Shown piece by piece: positions 1 through 7,037 of a DNA stretch of 64,000 nucleotides. The translations under genes were made by a program, and so were the position numbers. Within the stretch, counting starts at the first letter, position 1. Every line of letters begins with the position of its first letter. The stretch comes from Micromonospora sediminicola (lineage in GTDB: Bacteria > Actinomycetota > Actinomycetes > Mycobacteriales > Micromonosporaceae), in the NCBI RefSeq assembly GCF_900089585.1, contig NZ_FLRH01000004.1, positions 241,001 to 305,000 on the forward strand, in the 5' to 3' direction. The notes under the pieces are model-generated. The model was given only the letters and a program-made list of their open reading frames with translations. It had not been told where the DNA came from and searched no databases.

Positions 1-1
1 T

Positions 2-991
2 TCAGTCCGCCTCCTCCTCCAGCAACGCCAGGACGGACTTCTCCACCGCCTCCCGCGGCATCTCCGGCTGCACCGGCGCCAGCACCCCGTCGTGGTAGAG
101 GTCGACCACGCGAGGGTCCACGTAGGACGTCCGGGCCACCGTCGGGGTGTTGCCGAGCAGCTCGGCGACCGACCGCATGACCGCGGCGACCGCCCGCCGG
201 CGGCCGGTGACGGACCGCTGCGGGCCCACCGTGGCCAGTTCGGCGGCGGCCAGGACGGTGGCGTGCCAGGTACGGAAGTCCTTCGCGGTCATCTCCCCGC
301 CGCTGGCGTCACGCAGGTAGTCGTTGACCTCGTCGCTGCGCACGTCCCGCCAGGACCGCCCGTCCCAGTAGCCGAAGAGCCGTTCCTGGGCGCGCCGCCG
401 CCGGCGCAGGTTGAGCAGCACCTGGCACAGCTCGGCGTCCTCGATCCGGCGGACCTGCTCGATGCCGCCCTTCGCCGGGAACTCGAAGACCACGCACCCG
501 CCGCGCGAGCGGGCGTGCTCGGGGCGCAGCGTGGCCACGCCGAACGTCGGGTCGTCGCCGGTGGCGTACTGGTCGCTGCCCACCCGGAACGCCCCCATGT
601 CGAGCAGCCGGGCCACGGTGGCCAGCACCCGCTCCCGCCGCAGCCCACGCAGCGCCAGGTCGTGCGCGACCCGGTCGCGCAGCGCGGGCAGCCGGTGGGC
701 CACCTCCAGCACGTGGTCGAACTTCGCCTCGTCCCGCTTGCGACGCCACTGCGGGTGGTAGACGTACTGCTTGCGGCCGGCCGCGTCGATGCCGGTGGCC
801 TGGATGTGTCCGTTCGGGAACGGCGAGATCCACACGTCCCGCCAGGCGGGCGGGACGACCAGCTCGCGCAGGCGCGCCAGCTCCGCCTCGTCGCGCACCG
901 GCTCGCCCTTCGCGTCCAGGAAGAGCCAACCCTGGCCGCGACGCCGGCGCCCGTAGCCCGCCCGGCCCGGGTCGCTACGCCGCAACCGCAC
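2..991 (-). CDS. DNA topoisomerase IB
   Basis: Poxvirus-like type IB topoisomerase, which nicks one strand through a 3'-phosphotyrosine and lets it swivel to relax supercoils. I place the start at the GTG at 991 (329 residues) because the protein then opens with the family-like RLRRSDPGRAGYGRRRRG; the ATG at 1048 adds 19 residues without resemblance to the family. Visible motifs are DMGAFRVGSDQYA (residues 131-143), TAKDFRTWHAT (235-245, conserved Lys and Arg) and TSYVDPRVVDLY, whose Tyr at about 290 is the expected nucleophile. The stop at 2-4 is inside the window, so the gene is complete. Its start lies 17 bases inside the end of the upstream glycosyltransferase, so it looks like the last cistron of the heptose operon, an odd place for a DNA enzyme. 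Confidence 0.9.
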   Translation of the reverse strand: MRLRRSDPGRAGYGRRRRGQGWLFLDAKGEPVRDEAELARLRELVVPPAWRDVWISPFPNGHIQATGIDAAGRKQYVYHPQWRRKRDEAKFDHVLEVAHRLPALRDRVAHDLALRGLRRERVLATVARLLDMGAFRVGSDQYATGDDPTFGVATLRPEHARSRGGCVVFEFPAKGGIEQVRRIEDAELCQVLLNLRRRRRAQERLFGYWDGRSWRDVRSDEVNDYLRDASGGEMTAKDFRTWHATVLAAAELATVGPQRSVTGRRRAVAAVMRSVAELLGNTPTVARTSYVDPRVVDLYHDGVLAPVQPEMPREAVEKSVLALLEEEAD

Positions 992-1934
992 CGGAGACCC
1001 GTTCCACCTCGGCCACCGCCGCCACCACCTCGTCGATCCCGATGGCACCCAATGTCGGGTGGGTTCCTACCCCGGCGAAACCCGCTGAATCCCGGTCGGG
1101 TCCGGCAGCCCGCGTGCCGCCGAGCACCCGGTGCCGGGGCCGGTCGGCCGGCGGACCCCAGCGCTCCGCCGGCACCGGACCGAACAGCACCACCGACGCG
1201 GTCCCGTATCCGGTGGCGAGGTGGGCCACGCCGGTGTCGCCGCTGACCACCAGCCGCGCGTCGGCCACCAGCGCGGCCAGTTCGGCCAGGCCGGTACGGC
1301 CGGCCAGCACCGCCTCCGGCGGCAGCCCCGCGTCGCGGGCCACCCGGGCGGCCAGCGCCCGCTCGTCCGCCGAACCGGTGAGCACCACCCGGTGCCCGCG
1401 CGCGGTCAGCGTCCGGGCCAGCCCGGCGAACCGGTCCGCCGGCCACCGCTTCGCCGGGACCTTGCTGCCCGGGTGCAGCACCGTCACCCCGGCCGGTACG
1501 CCGGGTCCGGCCGGCCGGCGCAGCGCCAGGTCACCCGGGTCGGCCGGCAGCCCGTACGCGTGCAGCAGCCGGCACCAGCGGCGTACCTCGTGCTCGTCGT
1601 CGTCCCAGGCCGGGCCGTCCGGGTGGCCGCCGGCCGGGTTGCGGTAGGCGAGCAACCGGGTGGGCCGGACGGTGGCCAGTGCCCGGTGCGACTCGGGGCC
1701 CCGGCCGTGCAGGTTCACCGCCACCTCCGGCGGTGGTCCGGTCCAGTCGACCCGGTCCGGCCCGTCGGTGGGCAGCACCCGGTCGACCGCCCCGGTCAAC
1801 GCGGCCAGCGGCGCCAGCCAGGCCGGCGCGGCGAGCACCAGCTCCCGTCCGGGCAGCCCGGCGCGCAGGCCGCGCAGCGCCGGGACGGCGGTGGCCAGGT
1901 CGCCGACGCCGAGCGCCCGCAGCACCAGGATCAC
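975..1934 (-). CDS. family 9 glycosyltransferase (heptosyltransferase-like)
   Basis: A 319-residue GT-B fold transferase of the ADP-heptose:LPS heptosyltransferase type (GT9). The N-terminus MILVLRALGVGDLATAVPAL matches the GT9 opening with its glycine-rich acceptor loop. The nucleotide-sugar half shows LHPGSKVPAKRW (residues 153-164), TGSADE (186-191) and VVSGDTGVAHLA (229-240), the last being the hallmark GT9 motif. It shares a 4-base ATGA overlap with the SDR upstream and overlaps the topoisomerase downstream. In a Gram-positive there is no LPS core, so the acceptor is unknown. The donor is inferred to be a heptose because the activating enzymes are in the same operon. Confidence 0.85.
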   Translation of the reverse strand: MILVLRALGVGDLATAVPALRGLRAGLPGRELVLAAPAWLAPLAALTGAVDRVLPTDGPDRVDWTGPPPEVAVNLHGRGPESHRALATVRPTRLLAYRNPAGGHPDGPAWDDDEHEVRRWCRLLHAYGLPADPGDLALRRPAGPGVPAGVTVLHPGSKVPAKRWPADRFAGLARTLTARGHRVVLTGSADERALAARVARDAGLPPEAVLAGRTGLAELAALVADARLVVSGDTGVAHLATGYGTASVVLFGPVPAERWGPPADRPRHRVLGGTRAAGPDRDSAGFAGVGTHPTLGAIGIDEVVAAVAEVERVSGAVAA

Positions 1935-2632
1935 GGGTACGACGACTCCTGCGCGGCGCAGACCACCATCTCCCGGACCGCGCAGCCGGCCGGCTGGGAC
2001 AGCGCGAACATGACCGCGGCGGCGGTGTCGGCGGGTTCGTTCAGCACGGCGTCCGGGCCGGGACGGTACTGGGCGTCCCGCTCGTCGAAGAAGGCGGTGC
2101 GCATGCCACCGGGGATCAGCAGGGTCACCCCGACCGCGCCGGCCAGCTCGGCGGCGAGGGCGCGGGTGAAGCCGACCACCCCGAACTTCGCCGCGCAGTA
2201 GGCGGTGGCGTCACTGACCGCCTTGACGCCGAGGGTGGAGGCGACCGTGACGATGCTGCCCCGGGACGCCTCCAGGTAGGGCAGCGCCGCCCGGATCACC
2301 GCCGCCGTGGCGAGCAGGTCCACCGTGACGATCCGCTCCCAGGTCTCGGCCGGCACGTCGATCAGCTTCCCGGGCACGTCCATCCCGGCCGCGGTGACCA
2401 CCGCGTCCAGTCCGCCGGAGCGTTCCGCGAGGTCCCGCGTGGCGGCCTCGGCGGCGCGGGTGTCGGCCAGGTCGCACTCGGCCCACGGCACCCCGTCGGC
2501 GGGACGCTGCCGGTCCAGCACGAGCGGCCGGCCGCCGGAGCGGGCCACGGCGGCGACGACGGCCGCGCCGAGCCCGCTGGACCCGCCGGTGACCAGGACG
2601 GTGGGACCGGCTCCGGGCTGGCCGGCGCTCAT
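1931..2632 (-). CDS. SDR family oxidoreductase
   Basis: Classical short-chain dehydrogenase/reductase of 233 residues. It has the Rossmann glycine motif VTGGSSGLG (residues 14-22), an internal NAD-binding Asp region, and the catalytic Ser and YCAAK (Tyr and Lys) in the middle. It is too short, and carries the wrong motifs, to be the extended-SDR epimerase HldD that normally follows HldE. The role could be tailoring of the sugar or of an acceptor; this is inference from operon position only. The start ATG overlaps the TGA of a 17-codon bridging reading frame, and its stop overlaps the next start by ATGA. It has no clear Shine-Dalgarno of its own, so translation probably depends on coupling. 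Confidence 0.85.
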   Translation of the reverse strand: MSAGQPGAGPTVLVTGGSSGLGAAVVAAVARSGGRPLVLDRQRPADGVPWAECDLADTRAAEAATRDLAERSGGLDAVVTAAGMDVPGKLIDVPAETWERIVTVDLLATAAVIRAALPYLEASRGSIVTVASTLGVKAVSDATAYCAAKFGVVGFTRALAAELAGAVGVTLLIPGGMRTAFFDERDAQYRPGPDAVLNEPADTAAAVMFALSQPAGCAVREMVVCAAQESSYP

Positions 2633-2682
2633 GCCGCCGCCCGCCGTCCGGTGGTGCCGGACCGGATGCCTCGCTCGCTCAT
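2629..2682 (-). CDS. 17-residue bridging reading frame between HldE and the SDR
   Basis: A tiny reading frame, MSERGIRSGTTGRRAAA. Its ATG overlaps the stop of the HldE gene (ATGA) and its TGA overlaps the ATG of the SDR (ATGA). A GGGAG sequence sits 4 bases upstream of its ATG. What I see is an unbroken chain of stop/start overlaps across a gap that would otherwise be 46 bases. The likely purpose is to carry ribosomes from HldE into the SDR gene, which lacks a good ribosome-binding site. Whether the peptide itself does anything is unknown. Confidence 0.35.
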   Translation of the reverse strand: MSERGIRSGTTGRRAAA

Positions 2683-4175
2683 CGTGCTCCCTTCGCCGTG
2701 GACCGGACGGTCGTCTCCGCGACGGCCTCCGCCGGGGTCACCGTCGCGGCCGGCCAGCCGCCGTGCCCGCGGCCCGCGCGGGCCGCCGCGATCATGTCGG
2801 TGGTGGAGCGCCCGTCCAGGTACGGCACGACCACCGTGTGCCCGCCCCAGCGGGCGAGGACCTCCGCCTCGGGCAGCGTCTCGGTGCCGCCGCCGCTGGC
2901 GTAGTCGCCGCCCTTGACCCAGATGTCCGGGCGCAGCCAGGACAGCGCCGCCTGCGGCGTCGACTCGTCGAAGATCAGCACCGCGTCCACGCAGCCCAGC
3001 GCGGCCAGCAGCCGACCCCGGTCGCCCTGCGGCACGACCGGGCGCTCCGGCCCCTTGAGCCGGGCCACGCTGGCGTCGGAGTTCAGGCAGACCACCAGGC
3101 AGTCGCCGAGCTGCCGGGCCGCCTGGAGGGTCGCCACGTGCCCGGCGTGCAGCAGGTCGAAGCAGCCGCCGGTGGCGACCACGGTGCCGCCGGCCGCGCG
3201 TACCCGGGACACCACCTCGCCGGCCGCGCGGGCGCCGATCCGCTCCCCGCCCACGGTGACCACCGCCGGGGCGGCGGTTCGGACCGGCGCCGGCAGCGCC
3301 GTCGCCACTCCCCCGTCGGCCACGTACGCGGACGCCTCGGCGACCGCCTCCTGCACCGCCTCGGACACCAGCGCGCCCCGGGCGAGCGCCAGCGTGGCGG
3401 TGGCCGCGAACCGGTCCCCGGCGCCGCAGGTGTCCCCCTCGGCGGCCGGCGCCGGCACCACCAGCGGGGTGGAGCCGGCGTGGCACAGCAGCGCGCCGTC
3501 CCCGCCCAACGTCACCGCGACCGCGCCCGCCTGCCAGCGCCGGCGCAACGCCTGCGCGCTGCGGGACGCGGTGGACAGGCGGGAGCCGCCCGGCGGGACC
3601 TTGGCCAGGTCGCGGGCCTCCGGCTCGTTCGGGGTGGCCAGGTGCACGCCCGGCACCGCCGCCGGGCCGCGCGGGTGCGGGTCCCAGACCACCGGCGCCC
3701 GGGTGGCGGCGAGCGCGGCGCGCAGCGCCGGTAGCCCGGCGACCCCCCGGCCGTAGTCGCTGACCAGCACCGCGGACGCGGCGGCGAGCAGCCGCAGGAC
3801 GGCCTCGCTCGGCTCCCCCGGCACGCCGGTCACCCCGCCCCGGTCGTGCCGCAGGAGCACCCGCCCCCGGGCCCGCAGCCGGATCTTCTCCGGCGTCGCG
3901 CCGGCCAGCGGGAGCGCGTACAGCCGCACCCCGGCGGCGGCGAGCAGGGTTCCCAGCCGCGCCCCGCCGGCGTCGTCGGCGACGGCGGTGACCAGCGCGA
4001 CCTCGGCGCCCTGCGCGGCCGCGAAGACCGCGGCCAGGCCGGCGCCGCCGGGGCGGTCCACGGACGTGGTCTCGTCCAGCACCGGCACCGGGGAGTCCGG
4101 GCAGAGCCGGTTCACCAGCCCCTCGACGTCCCGGTCCAGCAGCGTGTCACCGAGCACCACCACGGGTCCCGCCAT
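2679..4175 (-). CDS. hldE: bifunctional heptose 7-phosphate kinase / heptose 1-phosphate nucleotidyltransferase
   Basis: A 498-residue two-domain enzyme. The N-terminal half (about 1-310) is a PfkB/ribokinase-type sugar kinase, with VVLGDTLLDRDVEG near the start and the anion-hole/base motif DTCGAGDRF near residue 250. The C-terminal half (about 330-485) is a cytidylyltransferase-like nucleotidyltransferase, with GGCFDLLHAGHVATL carrying the HxGH motif, VKGGDY and GRSTTDMI. Both partners and their order match HldE (E. coli 477 residues), which phosphorylates heptose-7-phosphate at C1 and later adenylylates heptose-1-phosphate. I use the ATG at 4175 because GAGGAGGT stands 5 bases upstream; the ATG at 4190 precedes that site. 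The gene follows gmhA directly (stop 4187) and overlaps the bridging frame. Confidence 0.9.
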   Translation of the reverse strand: MAGPVVVLGDTLLDRDVEGLVNRLCPDSPVPVLDETTSVDRPGGAGLAAVFAAAQGAEVALVTAVADDAGGARLGTLLAAAGVRLYALPLAGATPEKIRLRARGRVLLRHDRGGVTGVPGEPSEAVLRLLAAASAVLVSDYGRGVAGLPALRAALAATRAPVVWDPHPRGPAAVPGVHLATPNEPEARDLAKVPPGGSRLSTASRSAQALRRRWQAGAVAVTLGGDGALLCHAGSTPLVVPAPAAEGDTCGAGDRFAATATLALARGALVSEAVQEAVAEASAYVADGGVATALPAPVRTAAPAVVTVGGERIGARAAGEVVSRVRAAGGTVVATGGCFDLLHAGHVATLQAARQLGDCLVVCLNSDASVARLKGPERPVVPQGDRGRLLAALGCVDAVLIFDESTPQAALSWLRPDIWVKGGDYASGGGTETLPEAEVLARWGGHTVVVPYLDGRSTTDMIAAARAGRGHGGWPAATVTPAEAVAETTVRSTAKGAR

Positions 4176-4186
4176 GCTCGACCTCC

Positions 4187-4861
4187 TCATCGGGCCTGCA
4201 CCTCCGGATCCGGGTCGTCGAGCACCACCTCGACGCCGGCGCGCACCGGTCCGGCCGGGGCGCGGGCGGCGAGCGCCGCGGGCAGCGCCCGGTCGACGTA
4301 CTCGCAGAGCACGTGCACGGCCACCAGGTGCAGCTCCTGCACCACCTGCCCGTCCGGCGAGTCGATCGCGAGCCGTTCGTGGCAGAGGTCGGCGAGGGGG
4401 TTGGGGGCGGGGCCGGTGAAGGCCCAGCAGCGTAGGCCGGTGTCGTGGGCGGCGTGGGCGGCGGTGAGGAGGTTGGGGCTGGTGCCGCTGGTGGACAGGA
4501 GCAGGAGGAGGTCGTCGGGTCGGCCGTGGGCGCGGACCTGGCGGGCGAAGATCTCGTCGTATCCGTAGTCGTTGCCGATGGCGGTGAGGGCGCTGGTTTC
4601 GGCGTGCAGGGCGATGGCGGACAGGGGTTGGCGGTCGTGGCGGAGTTTGCCGACGAGTTCGGCGGTGAGGTGTTGGGCTTCGGCGGCGCTGCCGCCGTTG
4701 CCGGCCACCAGCAACCGCCCGCCGGCGGCGAGCCGGTGCGCCACCTCCTGACCCCAGCGGGCCAGCAGGTGCTCCGCGTCCCGCAGCGGCAGCAGCGCGG
4801 CGGCCAGCCGGGTCAGGTGGTCCTCCAGCACCGTCCCGCCGGCAGCCGGCGCGGCCGCCAT
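4187..4861 (-). CDS. gmhA: phosphoheptose isomerase (SIS domain)
   Basis: SIS-fold isomerase converting sedoheptulose 7-phosphate to D-glycero-D-manno-heptose 7-phosphate. The 224 residues show VAGNGGSAAEAQHLTAELVG, STSGTSPNLL and the C-terminal QELHLVAVHVLCEYVD, containing the Glu and His expected at the active and zinc sites of GmhA. It is somewhat longer than E. coli GmhA (192) at both ends. The start ATG overlaps the upstream stop as TGATG. Bases about 4384-4700 have unusual codon choice for this genome (C-ending codons plus GAA, CAA and AAA), while both flanks use the usual G-rich set, suggesting a recombined patch. Confidence 0.9.
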   Translation of the reverse strand: MAAAPAAGGTVLEDHLTRLAAALLPLRDAEHLLARWGQEVAHRLAAGGRLLVAGNGGSAAEAQHLTAELVGKLRHDRQPLSAIALHAETSALTAIGNDYGYDEIFARQVRAHGRPDDLLLLLSTSGTSPNLLTAAHAAHDTGLRCWAFTGPAPNPLADLCHERLAIDSPDGQVVQELHLVAVHVLCEYVDRALPAALAARAPAGPVRAGVEVVLDDPDPEVQAR

Positions 4862-6078
4862 CAGGCGACCACCCGGGTCGGCCGGCGCACGGTGGCCACC
4901 TCGCCGTACAGCTCGCCCAGCCGGTCGGCGGCGGTGGCCCAGGAGTAGCGGGCCCGGGCCCGCTCCAGCGCCGCGGTGGCGTAGGCGAAGCGGCGGATCC
5001 GGTCGCCGAGCAGGCCGCGGATCGCCGCGCCGAGCGCCGCCGGGTCGCGGGCCGGCACCAGGTCGCCGGTACGTCCCGGCACCACCGTGTCGATCAGCCC
5101 GCCGACCGCGGTGCCGACCACCGGCACGCCGCACGCCATCGCCTCCAGCGGGGTGAGCCCGAACGGCTCGTACCAGGGGGCGGCGACCAGCACGTCCGCC
5201 GAGCGGTACCAGCGCCCCATCTCCTCCCGGGGCACCGCGCCGACGAGGCGGACCCGGTCGGCGAGGCCGAGCGAGTCGGCGAGCGCCCGCAGTCGCAACG
5301 CGTACGGGTCGGTCTCCAGCAGGCCGGCCGGTGGTCCGCCGACCACCACGCACTCGGCGTCGGGGACCGACGCGACGGCCTGGACGACGTCCTGGAAGCC
5401 CTTGCGTTCGACCAGTCGGCCGACGGTGAGGATGCGGGCCCGGCCGCCGTCCCGCTCGGCGACCGGGCCGAGCGGACCGAAGGTGGACAGGTTCACCCCC
5501 GACGGCACGACGGTCATCCGGGAGCGGGGCACGCCCATCCGGACCAGCTCGGCGACCTCGTCCTGGCACTGGGCGACCACCCGGTCCACCGCGCGGCCCA
5601 GGTCCCGTTCGTGGTCGATCCGCCCCGGCGGGCTGGTGTCCTGGGCGCCCTGGTGGCGGCGCTTGACGGTGCCCAGCGCGTGGTAGGTCTGCACCACCGG
5701 CACGCCGGTGCGCCGGGCCGCGGCGAGCCCGGCCAGTCCGCTCATCCAGAAGTGCGCGTGCACGACCTCGGGCTGCCAGTCGCCGCTGCGCCACCGGTCG
5801 GTCAGCCAGTCGGAGAACGCCGGCATGTACGGCAGCAGGTCGTCCTTGGCCACCGGCTCGGCCGGGCCGGCGGGCACGTGCACCACCTCGTACCCGTCCG
5901 GGGCGCGGACGGTCACCGGCAGGTCCACCGCGTCGAGCCGGGTGTAGACCCGGACGTCGTGACCGGCGGCCGCGAGCGCGGCGGAGAGCTCGGCGACATG
6001 CGTGTTCTGGCCACCGGCGTCCTCCCCGCCGAGGACGGCGAGCGGGCTGGCGTGTTCCGAGATCATCGCGATGCGCAT
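4861..6078 (-). CDS. family 4 glycosyltransferase
   Basis: GT-B glycosyltransferase of 405 residues. The N-terminal domain opens MRIAMISEHASPLAVLGGED and contains GGQNTHVAELSAALAAAGHDV, a pattern shared with retaining GT4 enzymes such as sucrose-phosphate and GlcNAc-inositol transferases. The C-terminal donor domain has ILTVGRLVERKGFQDVV, and YEPFGLTPLEAMACGVPVV carries the EX7E motif. The start at 6078 is preceded by GGAGGAGGAAGT, the strongest ribosome-binding site in the operon. The gene overlaps the upstream transferase by 16 bases and touches gmhA (TGATG). Substrate is unknown; context suggests building a heptose-containing glycan. Confidence 0.85.
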   Translation of the reverse strand: MRIAMISEHASPLAVLGGEDAGGQNTHVAELSAALAAAGHDVRVYTRLDAVDLPVTVRAPDGYEVVHVPAGPAEPVAKDDLLPYMPAFSDWLTDRWRSGDWQPEVVHAHFWMSGLAGLAAARRTGVPVVQTYHALGTVKRRHQGAQDTSPPGRIDHERDLGRAVDRVVAQCQDEVAELVRMGVPRSRMTVVPSGVNLSTFGPLGPVAERDGGRARILTVGRLVERKGFQDVVQAVASVPDAECVVVGGPPAGLLETDPYALRLRALADSLGLADRVRLVGAVPREEMGRWYRSADVLVAAPWYEPFGLTPLEAMACGVPVVGTAVGGLIDTVVPGRTGDLVPARDPAALGAAIRGLLGDRIRRFAYATAALERARARYSWATAADRLGELYGEVATVRRPTRVVA

Positions 6079-7037
6079 ACTTCCTCCTCCAGCAGCCGGT
6101 CCCAGTCGGCGAGGAATCGCTCCAGGCCGTAGCGGTCGCGGGCGGCGGCCCGGGCCGCGGCGCCCGCCCGGCGGGCGGCCGCCGGGTCGTCCAGCAGGCC
6201 CCGGGCGGCGTCGACCAGCACGTCGACCCGGGTGGAGAGCGCGCCGGCGTCCGGCGGCACGGCGTCCACCGCCTCGGTGGTGGCCAGGGCCACCACCGGC
6301 ATGCCCATGGTCATCGCCTCGATCAGGCTGAGCCCGAGTGAGGTCCAGCGGCACAGGTGCAGGTAGGCGCGGCGCCGGGCCAGTTCGGCGTGCATGGCGT
6401 GCTGCGGCACGTCGTCGTGGCTGGTCAGGCGGTCCTCGGGCAGCCCGAGGTGGGCGGCGAGCCCGGCCACCTTCATGCCGTAGACGTCCAGCGGCGCCAG
6501 TGCGGCGAACCGGGCGAGCAGGTCGGTGCCGGTGACCCGCCAGCGGCGTACCGGCTCGTTGATGACCACGGCGAGGCGGTCGAGTTCGCCGGTCCATTCG
6601 GTGGTGGGGGGGACGACGCCGTGTTCGATGACGGTGGTGCGGGTGGTGCCGTTGTCGTAGAAGAGTTCGTTGAAGTGGGTGACGTGGGTGAGCAGGAGGT
6701 CGTCGCGGTCGGCCATGGGGTGGCGGGTGTGGGGCACGTCGCCCTTGGGGGTGTTGTGTTCGACGTAGATCGCGGGCAGGTCGCGTCCGGGGCGGCGGCG
6801 CAGCCATTCGGTGGCCAGGTCGAGTTCTTCGGGGCGTTGCAGGATGACCAGGTCGACGTCGGTGTGGGCGAGGTCCTCGGGGGTGATCTCGAGGGCGTTG
6901 TCGGGCCAGGGGTAGGTGCGGGCGCGGCCGAGTCCGTAGGGGCCGCGGTCGGGGGTGACGGGTACCAGGTAGCGGTGTTTGCCGTGGACGAACGACGTGG
7001 TCCACGAGCCGTGCACGTGCCACAGCAGGATGTTCAT
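6063..7037 (-). CDS. glycosyltransferase (GT-B type)
   Basis: A 324-residue protein beginning MNILLWHVHGSWTTSFVHG. It has a central GMKVAGLAAH and a C-terminal TSLGLSLIEAMTMGMPVVAL that matches the donor-binding EX7E region of GT-B transferases. I recognise it as the glycosyltransferase that often accompanies HldE/GmhA genes in actinomycetes, but I do not know its donor or acceptor. The start ATG overlaps the stop of the GmhB-fusion gene (ATGA). Bases about 6590-6970 show the same C- and A-ending codon bias as the patch in gmhA, against G-rich flanks. Other transferase subfamilies are possible. Confidence 0.8.
   Translation of the reverse strand: MNILLWHVHGSWTTSFVHGKHRYLVPVTPDRGPYGLGRARTYPWPDNALEITPEDLAHTDVDLVILQRPEELDLATEWLRRRPGRDLPAIYVEHNTPKGDVPHTRHPMADRDDLLLTHVTHFNELFYDNGTTRTTVIEHGVVPPTTEWTGELDRLAVVINEPVRRWRVTGTDLLARFAALAPLDVYGMKVAGLAAHLGLPEDRLTSHDDVPQHAMHAELARRRAYLHLCRWTSLGLSLIEAMTMGMPVVALATTEAVDAVPPDAGALSTRVDVLVDAARGLLDDPAAARRAGAAARAAARDRYGLERFLADWDRLLEEEVCASR

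Noticed and set aside
1931..2632. HldD epimerase
   Set aside because: Only 233 residues with classical SDR motifs; HldD is an extended SDR of about 310 residues.
4176..4190. HldE start at 4190
   Set aside because: The excellent GAGGAGGT site lies downstream of it and serves the ATG at 4175.
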